This document shows positions 54,231-64,000 of a stretch of 64,000 nucleotides of DNA, piece after piece. Source of the DNA: Anolis sagrei (Eukaryota > Chordata > Lepidosauria > Squamata > Anolidae); assembly GCF_037176765.1 (NCBI RefSeq), contig NC_090034.1, positions 90,977,000 through 91,040,999 of the forward strand. Direction: 5' to 3'. Each line of letters begins with the position of its first letter. Position 1 is the first letter of the stretch. The notes beneath the pieces were generated by a model, which was not told the DNA's origin, searched no databases, and saw nothing but the letters and a program-made list of their open reading frames with translations. A program made the translations under genes and the position numbers.

Positions 54231-55178
54231 ATGGGAACCTTGAAGATCATCTCCTTGGTTGTCTATGGGATCACCTTCCTTCTAGGGCTGCCCTCCAATG
54301 TCCTAGCTCTCTATGTCTTTTATTGTCGTGCCAAGGTACGTGTGACACCCAACCTCATCTACATGATCAACCTGTGCATCTCTGACCTAGTCTTTGTTCT
54401 CATCCTACCCCTGAAGATGCTAGCAGTGTGGAAAGGGAACTGGACCCTGCCAGGCTTCCTCTGTGCTGTTTACAATATAATCCACTTTGGCACAATCTAT
54501 GCCAGTGTCTGTTTTCTGACTGTTGTCAGCGTGGGACGCTTTCTGGGAGTTGTTTTCCCTATCCAGTATCAGATTTACAAGAATCCTTGTTACTCGTGTC
54601 TAGTTTCTCTGGGAATATGGAGCATAGTAGGATTCCATGGGATTCTCCTCTTTGTCCTGGAGAACACCAAGGATCTTAGTCCCAGACTCTTTGCTGATGA
54701 CACCTGGACTTGCTATAGCAACTTTACTGACCAGCAGTTGGCCTTGTTGCTTCCTATTCGGCTGGAGCTATCTGTAGTACTGTTCTTCTTCCCCTTGGCC
54801 ATCACTTTTTTCTGCTATGCTGCCTGCATCCGGGTCCTGGTTGGATCACATCTCCATGTGCAGAAGAAGCGCCGTGCCGTGCGGGTGGCAGTGGCCACCC
54901 TCTTCCTCTTTGTCCTCTGCTTTGGCCCTTACAACATCTCCCATGTTGTGGGCTTCATCCTCGGAGAAGATCTCTGGTGGCGTAGTGTGACTCTCCTCCC
55001 AAGTGCCTGCAATGCTTTCCTGGATCCTCTTGTATTCTACTTCCTATCTACTGCTGTGGATGATGGGATAATCCAAGTGTGGCGATCCCTGAAGGAAAAA
55101 TGTAGTTCCCTCAGGATGAAAATTTCTTTGACCCATGGAAAACAAGGAAACCAACAAAAAGCTTTGAGCATTGCCTGA
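54231..55178 (+). CDS. Free fatty acid receptor (FFAR1/2/3 group), class A GPCR
   Basis: A single-exon 315-residue receptor. The ATG at 54231 has G at -3 and +4 and gives a seven-residue amino terminus, as short as in FFAR1-3. The frame stays open 300 bases upstream but without receptor-like sequence. Seven hydrophobic helices are readable. C78 and C161 (TCYSNFTD) form the expected extracellular bond, and the DRY position is VGRF (101-104). CFGPYNISHVVGF is helix 6, and the NPxxY position is LDPLVFY. The ligand-carboxylate arginines R177 (LLPIRLEL) and R251 (WWRS) and H136 and H238 are all present. R177, R251 and H238 match the short-chain fatty acid receptors FFAR2/3; FFAR1 has asparagine at the H238 position. 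Helices 2-4 (TPNLIYMINL…SDL, GRFLG, NPCYS…IW) look more like FFAR1. Location beside CD22 equals mammalian FFAR1. Family certain, paralogue not. Confidence 0.93.
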   Translation: MGTLKIISLVVYGITFLLGLPSNVLALYVFYCRAKVRVTPNLIYMINLCISDLVFVLILPLKMLAVWKGNWTLPGFLCAVYNIIHFGTIYASVCFLTVVSVGRFLGVVFPIQYQIYKNPCYSCLVSLGIWSIVGFHGILLFVLENTKDLSPRLFADDTWTCYSNFTDQQLALLLPIRLELSVVLFFFPLAITFFCYAACIRVLVGSHLHVQKKRRAVRVAVATLFLFVLCFGPYNISHVVGFILGEDLWWRSVTLLPSACNAFLDPLVFYFLSTAVDDGIIQVWRSLKEKCSSLRMKISLTHGKQGNQQKALSIA

Positions 55179-55268
55179 GCGATTGAAAATTGTCTTCTTT
55201 TACCATTCTGTCTCACTCTTGTGGTCTCCAAAATATTAGATGGAAAAATTACACATGGAACAATATAT

Positions 55269-55274
55269 AATAAA
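55269..55274 (+). terminator. Polyadenylation signal AATAAA for the FFAR gene
   Basis: AATAAA lies 91 bases after the stop codon on the same strand, a reasonable position for a compact 3' untranslated region. Confidence 0.5.
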
Positions 55275-55279
55275 GTAAT

Positions 55280-56180
55280 CATACAGCTGTCACTTTGTAA
55301 AGGAGATTAGGTGAGATGTCAAGAGGAACAACAGTGAATTATAACGAACATGGATGTAGCATGTTTGAAGGTGATCATCGTAATAACTGAATGAGGTGAG
55401 GAACCAGGCCAAAGGAAGATGCAGTCTTAGAACTACAGGTTTTATTTATCACAGTAACCATCTGTTGTATTGGAAGACTAAATTGACAATTGGGTAAGAC
55501 AAAGAAAAAAGGATTTGTTGTTAACTTTCAGACATGTTATATGAGCTGATCATGGATTCATGGAAGGTCTTTTGGATGACATATTAGTTCAAAATAAATT
55601 TGGGGCCAAATGTCACATTATGTGGGGGATCTATAGTTGAATCTTTAGGAATGAAGGAGAGAAGGAAGGAAGGAAGGATATGTACCAAATAAGAACTGAA
55701 GCATTATCTTGCAATGTAAAGAGGAATAACCCTAAGGGAACCTGAGAACATTCAACTAAACTATGTCTACTTCTGGAACCAAATGAAAAAGAAGGTCTTA
55801 CTGTAAGGTTTTTATGTAATCAAGGGCTAAGATGACCATCATTACTATGTGATCAACTATGTGTTAAATGATAGTGGGTTGTGTATGAGTGTGGGTTCTA
55901 TACATGGAGATCCAAACTATAGAGGGTGCTTCATTTTTCAGAAAAGCCATTGCTATTCAGCATGATCTTTATGGAATGAAATGATCTGTCCCAAATATGC
56001 AGTTGTTTGCATGGGACAGCAATTGTGCTGGGGGTGGTGCAGGTGGTGCCATTCTTTTATGTCAGTAGAGCAGTGAATCCTCCCCAGCTTTCACTAACAT
56101 TTATGTCATTTTCTTCAACATGTGATGGCTCCAAGGTGGAGATAGATAATGTCACCAAGGTGCTAAGCTCTCCCTTTCAA
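55280..56180. other. Intergenic, no recognised feature
   Basis: A short (GGAA)n lies near 55660. No exon or named repeat is supported. Confidence 0.4.
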
Positions 56181-56184
56181 AAGG

Positions 56185-56340
56185 GAGAGCCTCCTTCTTT
56201 GGAGGCTTTTAAGCAGAGGCTGAATGGCCATCTCTCATGGGTGCTCTGAATGCGATTTTCCTGTTTCTTGGCAGGTGGTTGGACTGGATAGCCCATGAAG
56301 TCTCTTCCAACTCTCTCCCAATGATTCTATGATCCTATGA
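56185..56340 (+). mobile_element. CR1 LINE 3' end
   Basis: It begins 'gagcctccttctttggaggc' and ends with 'aatgattctatgatcctatg' tail repeats. Confidence 0.85.
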
Positions 56341-56349
56341 ATGCCTTTA

Positions 56350-57085
56350 AAAAGTGTATATCCTATTATTCTGCTTTGCTCAGAAGGAAAAGACAGGATG
56401 AGACACTGAAGTTTGGAGAAAGAAATGCTGCTAGAGATCAAAAAAAAAACTTCAGTATGAAGCAGTCCTGTTAGCTGTGCCAGATATTCATCTCGATCCA
56501 TCCGCCATCATCCATAATGTTCTGTAGATAACAGATATTTTCAGTCCTCATTTACCTTCCTTTGGGTTTTTTTTTCCTTTTTGAAAAAAGTAGCTTGCAA
56601 ACTTGGTCTTGTAGGTGACTGGTTTGTGAAGGTAAGGGCCCAGCAGTAACACATGGGACAAATAGAAATAGAAATAATAATTGTTTCCATCTCCTAAATT
56701 ACATTTTCCAGGATTACTTAGTCAGAATATTAGACAATTCCAATTTCATGTGTAAATGTTCCCAATTCAGGTACTTGTAATTAACTTGAGTGCAAATCAT
56801 GTCACAGCTTTGTTTGGCTTATTTGACCTATACACATCTATTAATCAATTGAATCTTGAATTAATGTTGGATGCACAGACTGTTCTCACCATCTGCTTGT
56901 TCTTATTTACTTGGGTAAGTGCTGATCCAACTATTCAGGGCCAGCATTGAGCTACACTATCAAATTAGCTGTTTGTCAACCACTCTGTGAACTGTTTTGG
57001 TCAAAGAGGTTATAAATTATACATACATACTGTGACTCTAAAGCTCTACAATTCAGCAAGGGCAGCATTCTATGATTTTGCCAAT
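56350..57085. other. Intergenic, no recognised feature
   Basis: No exon or named repeat. Confidence 0.4.
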
Positions 57086-57090
57086 TGCAC

Positions 57091-57422
57091 TACAGAAGAG
57101 TCTCACTTATCCAACATAAAAGGGCTGGCAGACTGTTGGATAAGCGAAACTGTTGGATAATAAGAAGGGGTCAAGGAAAAGTCTATTGAGCATCAAATTA
57201 CATTATGATTTTACAAATTCAGCACCAAAACATCATGTTTTACAACAAATCGACAGAAAAAGCAGTTCAATACACGGTAACGTTATGTAGTAATTACTGT
57301 ATTTATGAATTTAGCACCCAAACATATATTGAAACAGCTGTGGATCTGGATGGGAGGCAGATTGCATTGGATAATACAGAGCGTTGGATGAGCGAAGGTT
57401 GGATAAGTGAGACTCTACTGTA
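57091..57422. mobile_element. Tigger-type (pogo) miniature element, 332 bp
   Basis: The left end 'cagaagagtctcacttatcc' and right end 'ggataagtgagactctactg' are inverted and flanked by TA on both sides. Subterminal 'ttggataagcgaa' motifs recur inside. No transposase is encoded. Confidence 0.8.
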
Positions 57423-57699
57423 CTTCTCAAAATTTCCAGCTGAGAAAACAGCCCATTTCTTTATAATGCAGTTTTCCTTCATCTCTGTTTTAACAAATGT
57501 GTGTCCTACATTCTAATCACTAAGATTGAGTCATTTTGTAATTTTAAAAAATGAATAAAGGAGAGTTTGCAAGTTGACAACAATGTTTACAATATGGAAA
57601 ATATTTCTTCGGTGGTTTAGTGATAATTGGTGTGCTAAGAACTCTGCTGAATGCAAGACAGGTCACCTACTGCATCTTATGTTGCAAACATATTGACTG

Positions 57700-58960
57700 C
57701 ACATTCATTCTCTCTCTCCCTGCCTCCCAAGCATGGTTCTCTAGGTCCCAACCCCATGGCAAGCTGGATTTGTGGGGGCATGAGAGAGGGCCTTCTTGGT
57801 GGCTGCCCCTCAACTCTGGAACTCCCTGCCTTTCTGTAGCAGGTTAGAAGCTTTCTTTTCAGGCAGACTTTTCAAGATTAAAGGTTTTACGACCAAGCCA
57901 AAGGGTGCTGTGTTTTATGTAGTTTGGTGGGTTTATTGGTTTAACTGTGTATTTTTAATATTTCTATTAGGCATGGTTAGGTACAGTCGTTATCTTCTAA
58001 AATCGTTATTATTTTGGAATAAATTACCTTTTGAACCAATTTTGAGCCATGCAGGAATAGTGGGAGGAGTAATTCCGAATTTAAACCACTTACCCATTGT
58101 TCAGAATTATTTTCGGATGTCTCCCACAGTTATTTTGATTTTTAGAACAATTAAGCAACTTTGGCAAAGCCTCGCAGTTTCCATTCTTGAAGGCCACGTT
58201 TTAAAATCTCGCCGTTTCCCTTCCCCGGCTGGCGGTGAACACGGTGCTGAAGAGGGACGAGGTGGGTGTGGCTAAGAACAGCTCTTCCTGATGGCCACGC
58301 CCCCAATGACCTTCAGGAAGAGCTGTCACTTAGCCAGGCCCACTTTATCCCTCTTCATTGCCACTAGGGAAGGGAAACTGCGGGATTTTAAAACTGCTTA
58401 AAATCTCGCAGTTTCCCTTCGTCTGGTAGTGAGCTGCCATGCAGAGGGACACGGTGGGCATGGCTAAGCACAGCTCTCCTTGAAAGTTACTGGGGGCGTG
58501 GCTGTGCTTAGCAACGCCCACCTCGTTCCTCTGCATGGCAGCTTGCCACCAGGGAAGGGAAACCGTGAGATTTTAAAACTAACGGGGAAGGGAAACTGTG
58601 AGATTTTAAAATTGTTTGTTTAGGCTGACTTTGTCAAAGTTACTTAATGGCTCTGGAGGGAGGGAGGGGCACCTTCCATTAATGAAGCAAACGAAGCGAT
58701 TCGGATTTCCTGCTATTTCTGATCTTTTTTTCAAGAAAATTTCAGAAATCATTTTAAAATCGAATCGCCAGCGCCCCCTATATACAAAACGAGTTTAGAA
58801 CCATTTTTTTTCTTGATTGCCCAAGCCTAATTTCTATGTTTCATTCTATTTTAATGTTTATATGTGTTAGGCTTTAATTCACACATTGTTATGGATTTTA
58901 ATGTTAGCTGCTTTGAATCTCCTTTGGCAGGAGCTACAAATAAGAGGGAAGCTACAGTTC
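57700..58960 (+). mobile_element. L2-type LINE 3' end, interrupted by a hAT element
   Basis: L2 polymerase-end sequence at 57770-57840 (GPSWWLPLNSGTPCL-like region) leads to L2 3' sequence that stops at 57967 and resumes at 58830. It ends with 'gttagctgctttgaatctcc' near 58904. Confidence 0.7.
57968..58829. mobile_element. Non-autonomous hAT element with internal hairpins, 862 bp
   Basis: The ends TAGGCATGG and CCAAGCCTA are inverted, and an exact 8-base duplication ATTTCTAT lies at 57960-57967 and 58830-58837. Inside are strong hairpins, such as 'cagctcttcctgatggccac' against 'accttcaggaagagctg' (58280-58327) and 'taagcacagctctccttga' against 'ggctgtgcttagc' (58464-58512). Confidence 0.8.
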
Positions 58961-58964
58961 AGCA

Positions 58965-59480
58965 ACATCAAGAGAACTACAGCTTCCACACACCTGCTTT
59001 AAAGGTGTGTTGTTCCTATACATTGCAGCCTTATGTTTACCTCCTTCCCTTATTATAAATTTAGTGAAGGGGAAATTGAAAATATGATGATGTCACCCTT
59101 CGGTGGTCTCCCTTGCCTAGTATTGAATAAGAGTACCTAAAAATACACAACCTGTGATGATGTAATATTGCAGACTTCTCCAACATGACGCATAATAAGG
59201 AGGAAGAAGTAGATGGGTTTCTCAGAAGCTACAGTGCTGATGGGAATGGGGTGGTTTTAGTCTGAACTTTGAAGGATTTACCCAAGGTGCAAGTCCTATA
59301 TTGGTGGTAAGAATCCTGCCTATTCCAACTGGGGATGGGGATGTATGGGTGTCCCTGTTTGGCTTTTACTCTATGCATTAGTAACTAAATGGCAGCTGTT
59401 ACTCATAGCTAGCCATTCTCCCCGTGATATATTGTCATGGAGTTTCATGAATTTGACCGTAAAGCTCATACATGCAAACC
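58965..59480. other. Intergenic, no recognised feature
   Basis: No exon or named repeat. Confidence 0.4.
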
Positions 59481-59489
59481 CTTGTACAT

Positions 59490-60270
59490 ACTGTTGCACC
59501 CCAGGCCTGGAAACACCTATGACCACACCATCACTCAAGATTCCAGAATATAAGCAAACAGTTTGTTGTAAAAACACATAAAAGTATATGAAAAAATCAG
59601 GAATAAAGAAGATTCATAATCCAAAAAAGAGTTAGGTAATAACCAAACAGGAATCCAAATGTCTCATACAGATCTAAAGGTAATGCAGTCTAGGAATAGA
59701 CAAAAGTCACAAATACAGCTTAAGTCTACAAGCAAAAGATATACCTAGTTAAACCTGAGCAGGAATAATAATAAAAAACAAGAACATAGAATACTTCCAA
59801 GATTTTAAAATCCAAAACCAAGGTTTGACTTGAAACAATAACCAGAGAACTCAGGCCTAGCTTCTCACTTGAATGCTGCATTGCCTGAACCTTAGGAAAG
59901 CAACTTGCTATCTAATAGAAACCCATGAAATAATTCTGTTTCCCCTGAATTTTCTCCATAACTTTCCCATGTAATTGCTCTGACCTACGGTGCTTATTTT
60001 CTGCTCTGATTTGTAAATAAAGACTTTTGTTGATTTCTGTAGCTCCATGTTTTTTCCCCTGGGAGAACACTTCGCTCTTTACCCAACTCCTTATCTAATG
60101 TTGCAGTTTCTGGCACCTCTGACTGACCTTGAAGCCCTGCATTTTCCGAATCAGGTTTCTCACAGAGAGAACCACCATTTCCCTGACTTGAATCTTCATC
60201 ACTTTGTGACGCAGGAAATCCCATAGGAAATCCCACAATCTTCTCTAAATCATTCAGATGAACCTGAATT
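59490..60270. other. Unassigned repeat-like sequence, possibly an old LTR remnant
   Basis: The style resembles 34280-35165 (runs of 'accaaacaggaatcc'-like words, then a CT-rich part). I cannot find terminal repeats or a coding part, so this is a weak guess at an old fossil. Confidence 0.15.
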
Positions 60271-60909
60271 TCTTTTTGTCAGGTCAAACAGCAGGCGTTA
60301 TGTTTAACACACATACATTTGAGCATAATGCAGCATGGGAGAATCCTACTGAGCTGAGTGGAATATTATTTCCCCAAAAAATGCAGTTGACAAGCTTGTG
60401 TAAATAAGATCCAGATTTGCAAATGTTATGGCGAGTATACAGAGAATGACTGTGAATCAGGGTTGGCAACATTATGTTGCCACCCAAAAGTGAAACTTGT
60501 GTTAAGTGGCAGCACCATGTGCTAAATGTATTATACATTAATTTTCCCATCCCAATCTTTTATCCTAACTTTGAAATAGGTTAGTCTGACAGGTGTTACA
60601 ATAAGAATGTTATATTATGGAAAAGCTGGGCTTTGTCCTGATATACAATGTGTTTTGAGCAGAAGGGGGTCAATACAAACATGTGCAATGACTCATAGGG
60701 CGGTGTAGACACAGGCTCAAGTATCGGAGTTAGGAAGTGGATTAAACCCAACCAGTTCTATTATGCCTACACAATCACACCAGGAACCGGTTTGAGGATG
60801 GGATGTTGGCCAATGGCCACAGTATCTACTGGCTGCAGATTGGAACTGAATCCAGAAATGGTTATTTCTTATCCAGTGAACTGAGATGCGCTGATGCACA
60901 TTTCCATGT

Positions 60910-61185
60910 TCATTCGTGATCAGCACTAGACTGTGGCAGGGCACAGAACACTGTCATGGGACCTAAAAGAATCCTCCACTTTGTGCGACTGTGAAGCAGA
61001 ACAGACAACTCTGCATCTGTGTGCTTGTCCGCAATGTCCTGCCTCATGTACACAGGAAGAATTGTTTGAGGCTTCAGACAATGCGGTCGCTGTTGCCCGT
61101 TTTGGGTCAAATGATATTTATCTGCATGTACTCCTTCTATTATTTTATACGAATTTATGCAATGCTTTTGATACAAAATAAATAA
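60910..61185 (+). mobile_element. Non-LTR retrotransposon carboxyl end
   Basis: The plus strand encodes LCDCEAEQTTLHLCACPQCP and EASDNAVAVARFGSNDI, close to the end of the element at 44000-44800, followed by an (AAATA)n tail at 61178-61190. Confidence 0.65.
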
Positions 61186-61544
61186 ATAATGGGAATGATA
61201 TGGTTTCCTTTATCGGGGAGTAACTATTTTCCTTCTGGCCAGGTGATTCAGTGTTTTTAAACATGCGTCAGCAGTATGGTGTCCTGACAAGCACCCGACA
61301 TATTTCATTCTCAAATTCGAACCTTGCATGCATTGTACTTTTCTGGCTTATTGCAGACTTTCAAGTAAGTTTTTCCCCCACTGTTTCTGGCTTAATGCGG
61401 CAGCACATATTGGGGATGTATGTTTTGTGTACATCATTCTCTCAAGCTGTTTTTGGACTGTATTATAGTATCAGTGTAGAACTGCCCAGAAATCTTGGAA
61501 GAATGGGAAAAGTGGTCTGTCTACAAGCAGATATATGAAACATT

Positions 61545-62047
61545 TATTACAGTATTTATATTCCACCCTTCTCACCCTGCAGGGGACTCAGGGCAGATTA
61601 CAATGCACATATATATGGCAAGCATTCAATACCAGTTAGACTTACAACATATATAGACAGACACAGAGGCAATTAACATTTCAGCTGTGCCCAAGCTTTT
61701 CCAGCTTCATGAGGGTATGCTCGATTCTGTCTTGATTCTGGTCACAGGGGGAGCTGCCGCTTCACTGTCTATTGTGACACCGAGTCCTTTGATGGGGTAC
61801 TACCTCATTCTTCTGCATGCTGCTGGAAGGTTATATGGTGTCATAAATTAGTTAAATTAGCCTCCCTACATAAAGTGGTATCTAAATTTCTTACTTGACA
61901 GATGCAACTATCTTTCAGTCTGCATAGGTCGACAGTAAGCTAGACTAATGGCTGGAAACTCACTCCGATCCGGTCTGGCTTTGAGCTCATCACCTCTCGG
62001 TCAGTAGTAATTTAATGCAGCTGGCTCCCAGATAGCTGTGCCACAGC
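61545..62047 (-). mobile_element. L2-tailed tRNA-like SINE, antisense
   Basis: At the left is an antisense L2-type tail ('ttctcaccctgcaggggact'). At the right (61960-62045) is a tRNA-like head in reverse ('gagctcatcacctctcggtc … gctggctccca'). Confidence 0.5.
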
Positions 62048-62049
62048 CC

Positions 62050-62880
62050 AGTCCAGTTGATATTTGTTTATAAACACATAATTGTTGGTTGTTATATACC
62101 TTCCACTTTTCAATGTGTGACAAGACTATCATTCGGGGTTTTGTTTGGCAAGATTAATTAGAAGAAAGATTTTTTTGTTACCTCCCTGTTAGCATGAGAG
62201 CATGATTTCCCAATGGGTTTTCGCAGTTGAGTGGTGTCCCGCAGTTGTAGTCCAACACTCCGCTCATTACATTATACTGACTCTTTATATGAACATGCAG
62301 ATACTTAAACTGAATTTGCAAAAAATAAAATAAAATAAAAATAAAAATGCCATTCTAAAGAAAAAGAAAAAAATTCCCTCGAAAACCCAATTACATTTCT
62401 ACTATTGCTTTCCCAATGTTTTGGACTTCAAGCTCTCCACGATCCCCAGGCAGCATGAAAGGATTGTCTTTATAGTACGTGCTTCACACCAAGACCTAGT
62501 GATCTTTTTCCTCTTTCAAAATATCATCATTACAGTTGTTGTAAACCTGCTTCCTTATTTGGTTTAAAACCTCAAATGGTGTGGTCAGCAGACCTCTGAG
62601 ATGTTTCCTGGCGCATGGGTTTGCAAAGCACCTTAAGATTGCTGGGAGACCAATAATTGCAGAAGTAACTTGTGATTCTATCTTGCTATGGCAAGAATTT
62701 AGTTTTCGGATTCTGGGAGGATGCCCCCTTTAGTCCTAAGGTATGAGTAGACCTATATTTTGTCTTGGGAAGAACTTGGAAACATACTAGTTTAGGCTCC
62801 AACATCCAGAATACCAGTCAGCATGGCCACTAAGTTTGAGTATTTGGGTTTGGGTATTCTGGGAAAATCAGAAGACGCTT
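62050..62880. other. Intergenic, no recognised feature
   Basis: An (AAAAT)n run lies at 62322-62346. No exon or named repeat. Confidence 0.4.
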
Positions 62881-62884
62881 ACTT

Positions 62885-63412
62885 CTTGGGAGGAGAGCAA
62901 TGTCCAATCTCAATAAAATAGTAAAGAGTAGAGACATCAGACTGGCAACAAAGATCCGCCTAGTCAAAGCCATGGTATTCCCTGTAGTAACCTACGGATG
63001 TGAGAGCTGGACCTTAGGGAAGGCTGAGCGAAGTAGGATCGATGCTTTTGAGCTGTGGTGCTGGAGGAAAGTTCTGAGAGTGCCTTAGACTGCGAGAAGA
63101 TCCAACCAGTCCATCCTCCAGGAAATAAAGCCCGACTGCTCACTGGAGGGAAAGATACTAGAGACAAAGTTGAAGTACTTTGGCCACATCATGAGGAGAC
63201 AGGAAAGCCTAGAGAAGACAATTATGCTGGGGAAATTGGAAGGCAAAAGGAAGAGGGGCCGACCAAGGGCAAGATGGATGGATGGCATCCTTGAAGTGAC
63301 TGGACTGACCTTGAAGGAGCTGGGGGTGGTGACGGCCGACAGGGAGCTCTGGCGTGGGCTGGTCCATGAGGTCACGAAGAGTCGGAGACGACTGAACGAA
63401 TGAACAACAACA
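62885..63412 (+). mobile_element. BovB (RTE) LINE 3' end
   Basis: The plus strand encodes the BovB polymerase end (IRLATKIRLVKAMVFPVVTY, GCESWTLGKAERSRIDAFEL, then KYFGHIMRRQESLEKTIML and RARWMDGILEVTGLTLKEL), with one frame change between the parts. It ends 'ctgaacgaatgaacaacaac'. This copy is less decayed than 22672-23690. Confidence 0.88.
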
Positions 63413-63638
63413 ATTCTGGGAATTATAATCCAAAAAGAAACTGGAAAATTCCAATTTGGGATCATATTCCTCCCAACTATAATGTTTGCCATTGATGACC
63501 GTGGCAGAATAAGTGCTGAACAGGCTCAGAGCCACAGGTAAGTATAATTTCACACTACTGAATTATAGTCCTATGGTTCCACTTTAATTACCATGGTTCC
63601 AATCTATCGAATTCTGGGATTTGAAGTTTATGTAGTAC

Positions 63639-63925
63639 TAGCTGTCCCCTGCCACGTGTTGCTGTGGCCCAGTCTGTGTATATATGTGTGTTTGCATGTG
63701 TGTGTATATGTGTGTGTGTGGTTTTGTGCATGTGTTGTAATGTAATTTTTGTGGGGTTTTTTTGCTTTCTAAGTCTCTTCTGCTGTGTTTTTCAGTGTTT
63801 TAATGAGTGATGGACACTCGTTTGCCTGATAGGTATATTGTGTCCAAATTTGGTGTCAATTTGTCCAGTGGTTTTTGAGTTATGTTAATCCCACAAACGA
63901 ATATTACATTTTTATTTATATAGAT
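63639..63925 (+). mobile_element. Interspersed repeat of unassigned class
   Basis: It runs from 'ctagctgtcccctgccacgt' to 'tttttatttatatagat' and matches 47876-48178 throughout. Both copies begin CTAG and end ATAGAT, with no inverted ends and no coding sequence. Confidence 0.6.
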
Positions 63926-64000
63926 TTGAATTTTAAGCCATAGAATCTAGTACCTACCCAAACTGCAAATCCCAGACTTCTCTAGCAGCCTAGCAGTTGC

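Overview
The window is vertebrate genomic DNA, almost certainly from a squamate reptile and probably an iguanian lizard. It has short exons with phase-matched splice sites in long introns. The introns are packed with squamate-type repeats: Sauria-type tRNA SINEs, a 5S-derived SINE, L2, CR1 and BovB LINEs, an R4-like LINE, Penelope-like tails, and hAT, Tigger and mariner miniature elements.

Two host genes can be read, both on the + strand. The first is CD22 (SIGLEC2), the B-cell inhibitory sialic-acid lectin. I can assemble it from a signal-peptide exon at 15327 through one V-set and six C2-set Ig exons (18393-29827), a transmembrane exon (31277) and four cytoplasmic exons ending at 41839. The exons join in frame to about 883 residues. 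The domain count equals human CD22 (seven Ig domains), and the tail keeps ITIMs, a YEN Grb2-type site and the LKH carboxyl terminus. The second gene is an intronless-coding free fatty acid receptor at 54231-55178 (315 residues). The CD22-FFAR order and orientation match the mammalian CD22-FFAR1-FFAR3-FFAR2 block.

Upstream of CD22 lie further CD22-like exons: an isolated C2 exon at 638-901, then a V - domain 2 - C2 cassette at 2460-8480 with no transmembrane or tail exon before the CD22 signal-peptide exon. These exons are open, keep the Siglec cysteines and (in the V domain) the F-strand arginine. They therefore look like a tandem CD22-like duplicate, either a small secreted Siglec-like protein, extra exons of a larger CD22 transcript, or a young decaying copy. 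This is the most interesting host-gene feature of the window.

The remainder (5.2-8.2 kb, 8.5-15.3 kb, most of 32-41 kb, 42-53.9 kb and 55.3-64 kb) is intron or intergenic DNA. It is dominated by interspersed repeats, many nested in one another with readable target-site duplications. No bacterial, CRISPR or operon features are present.
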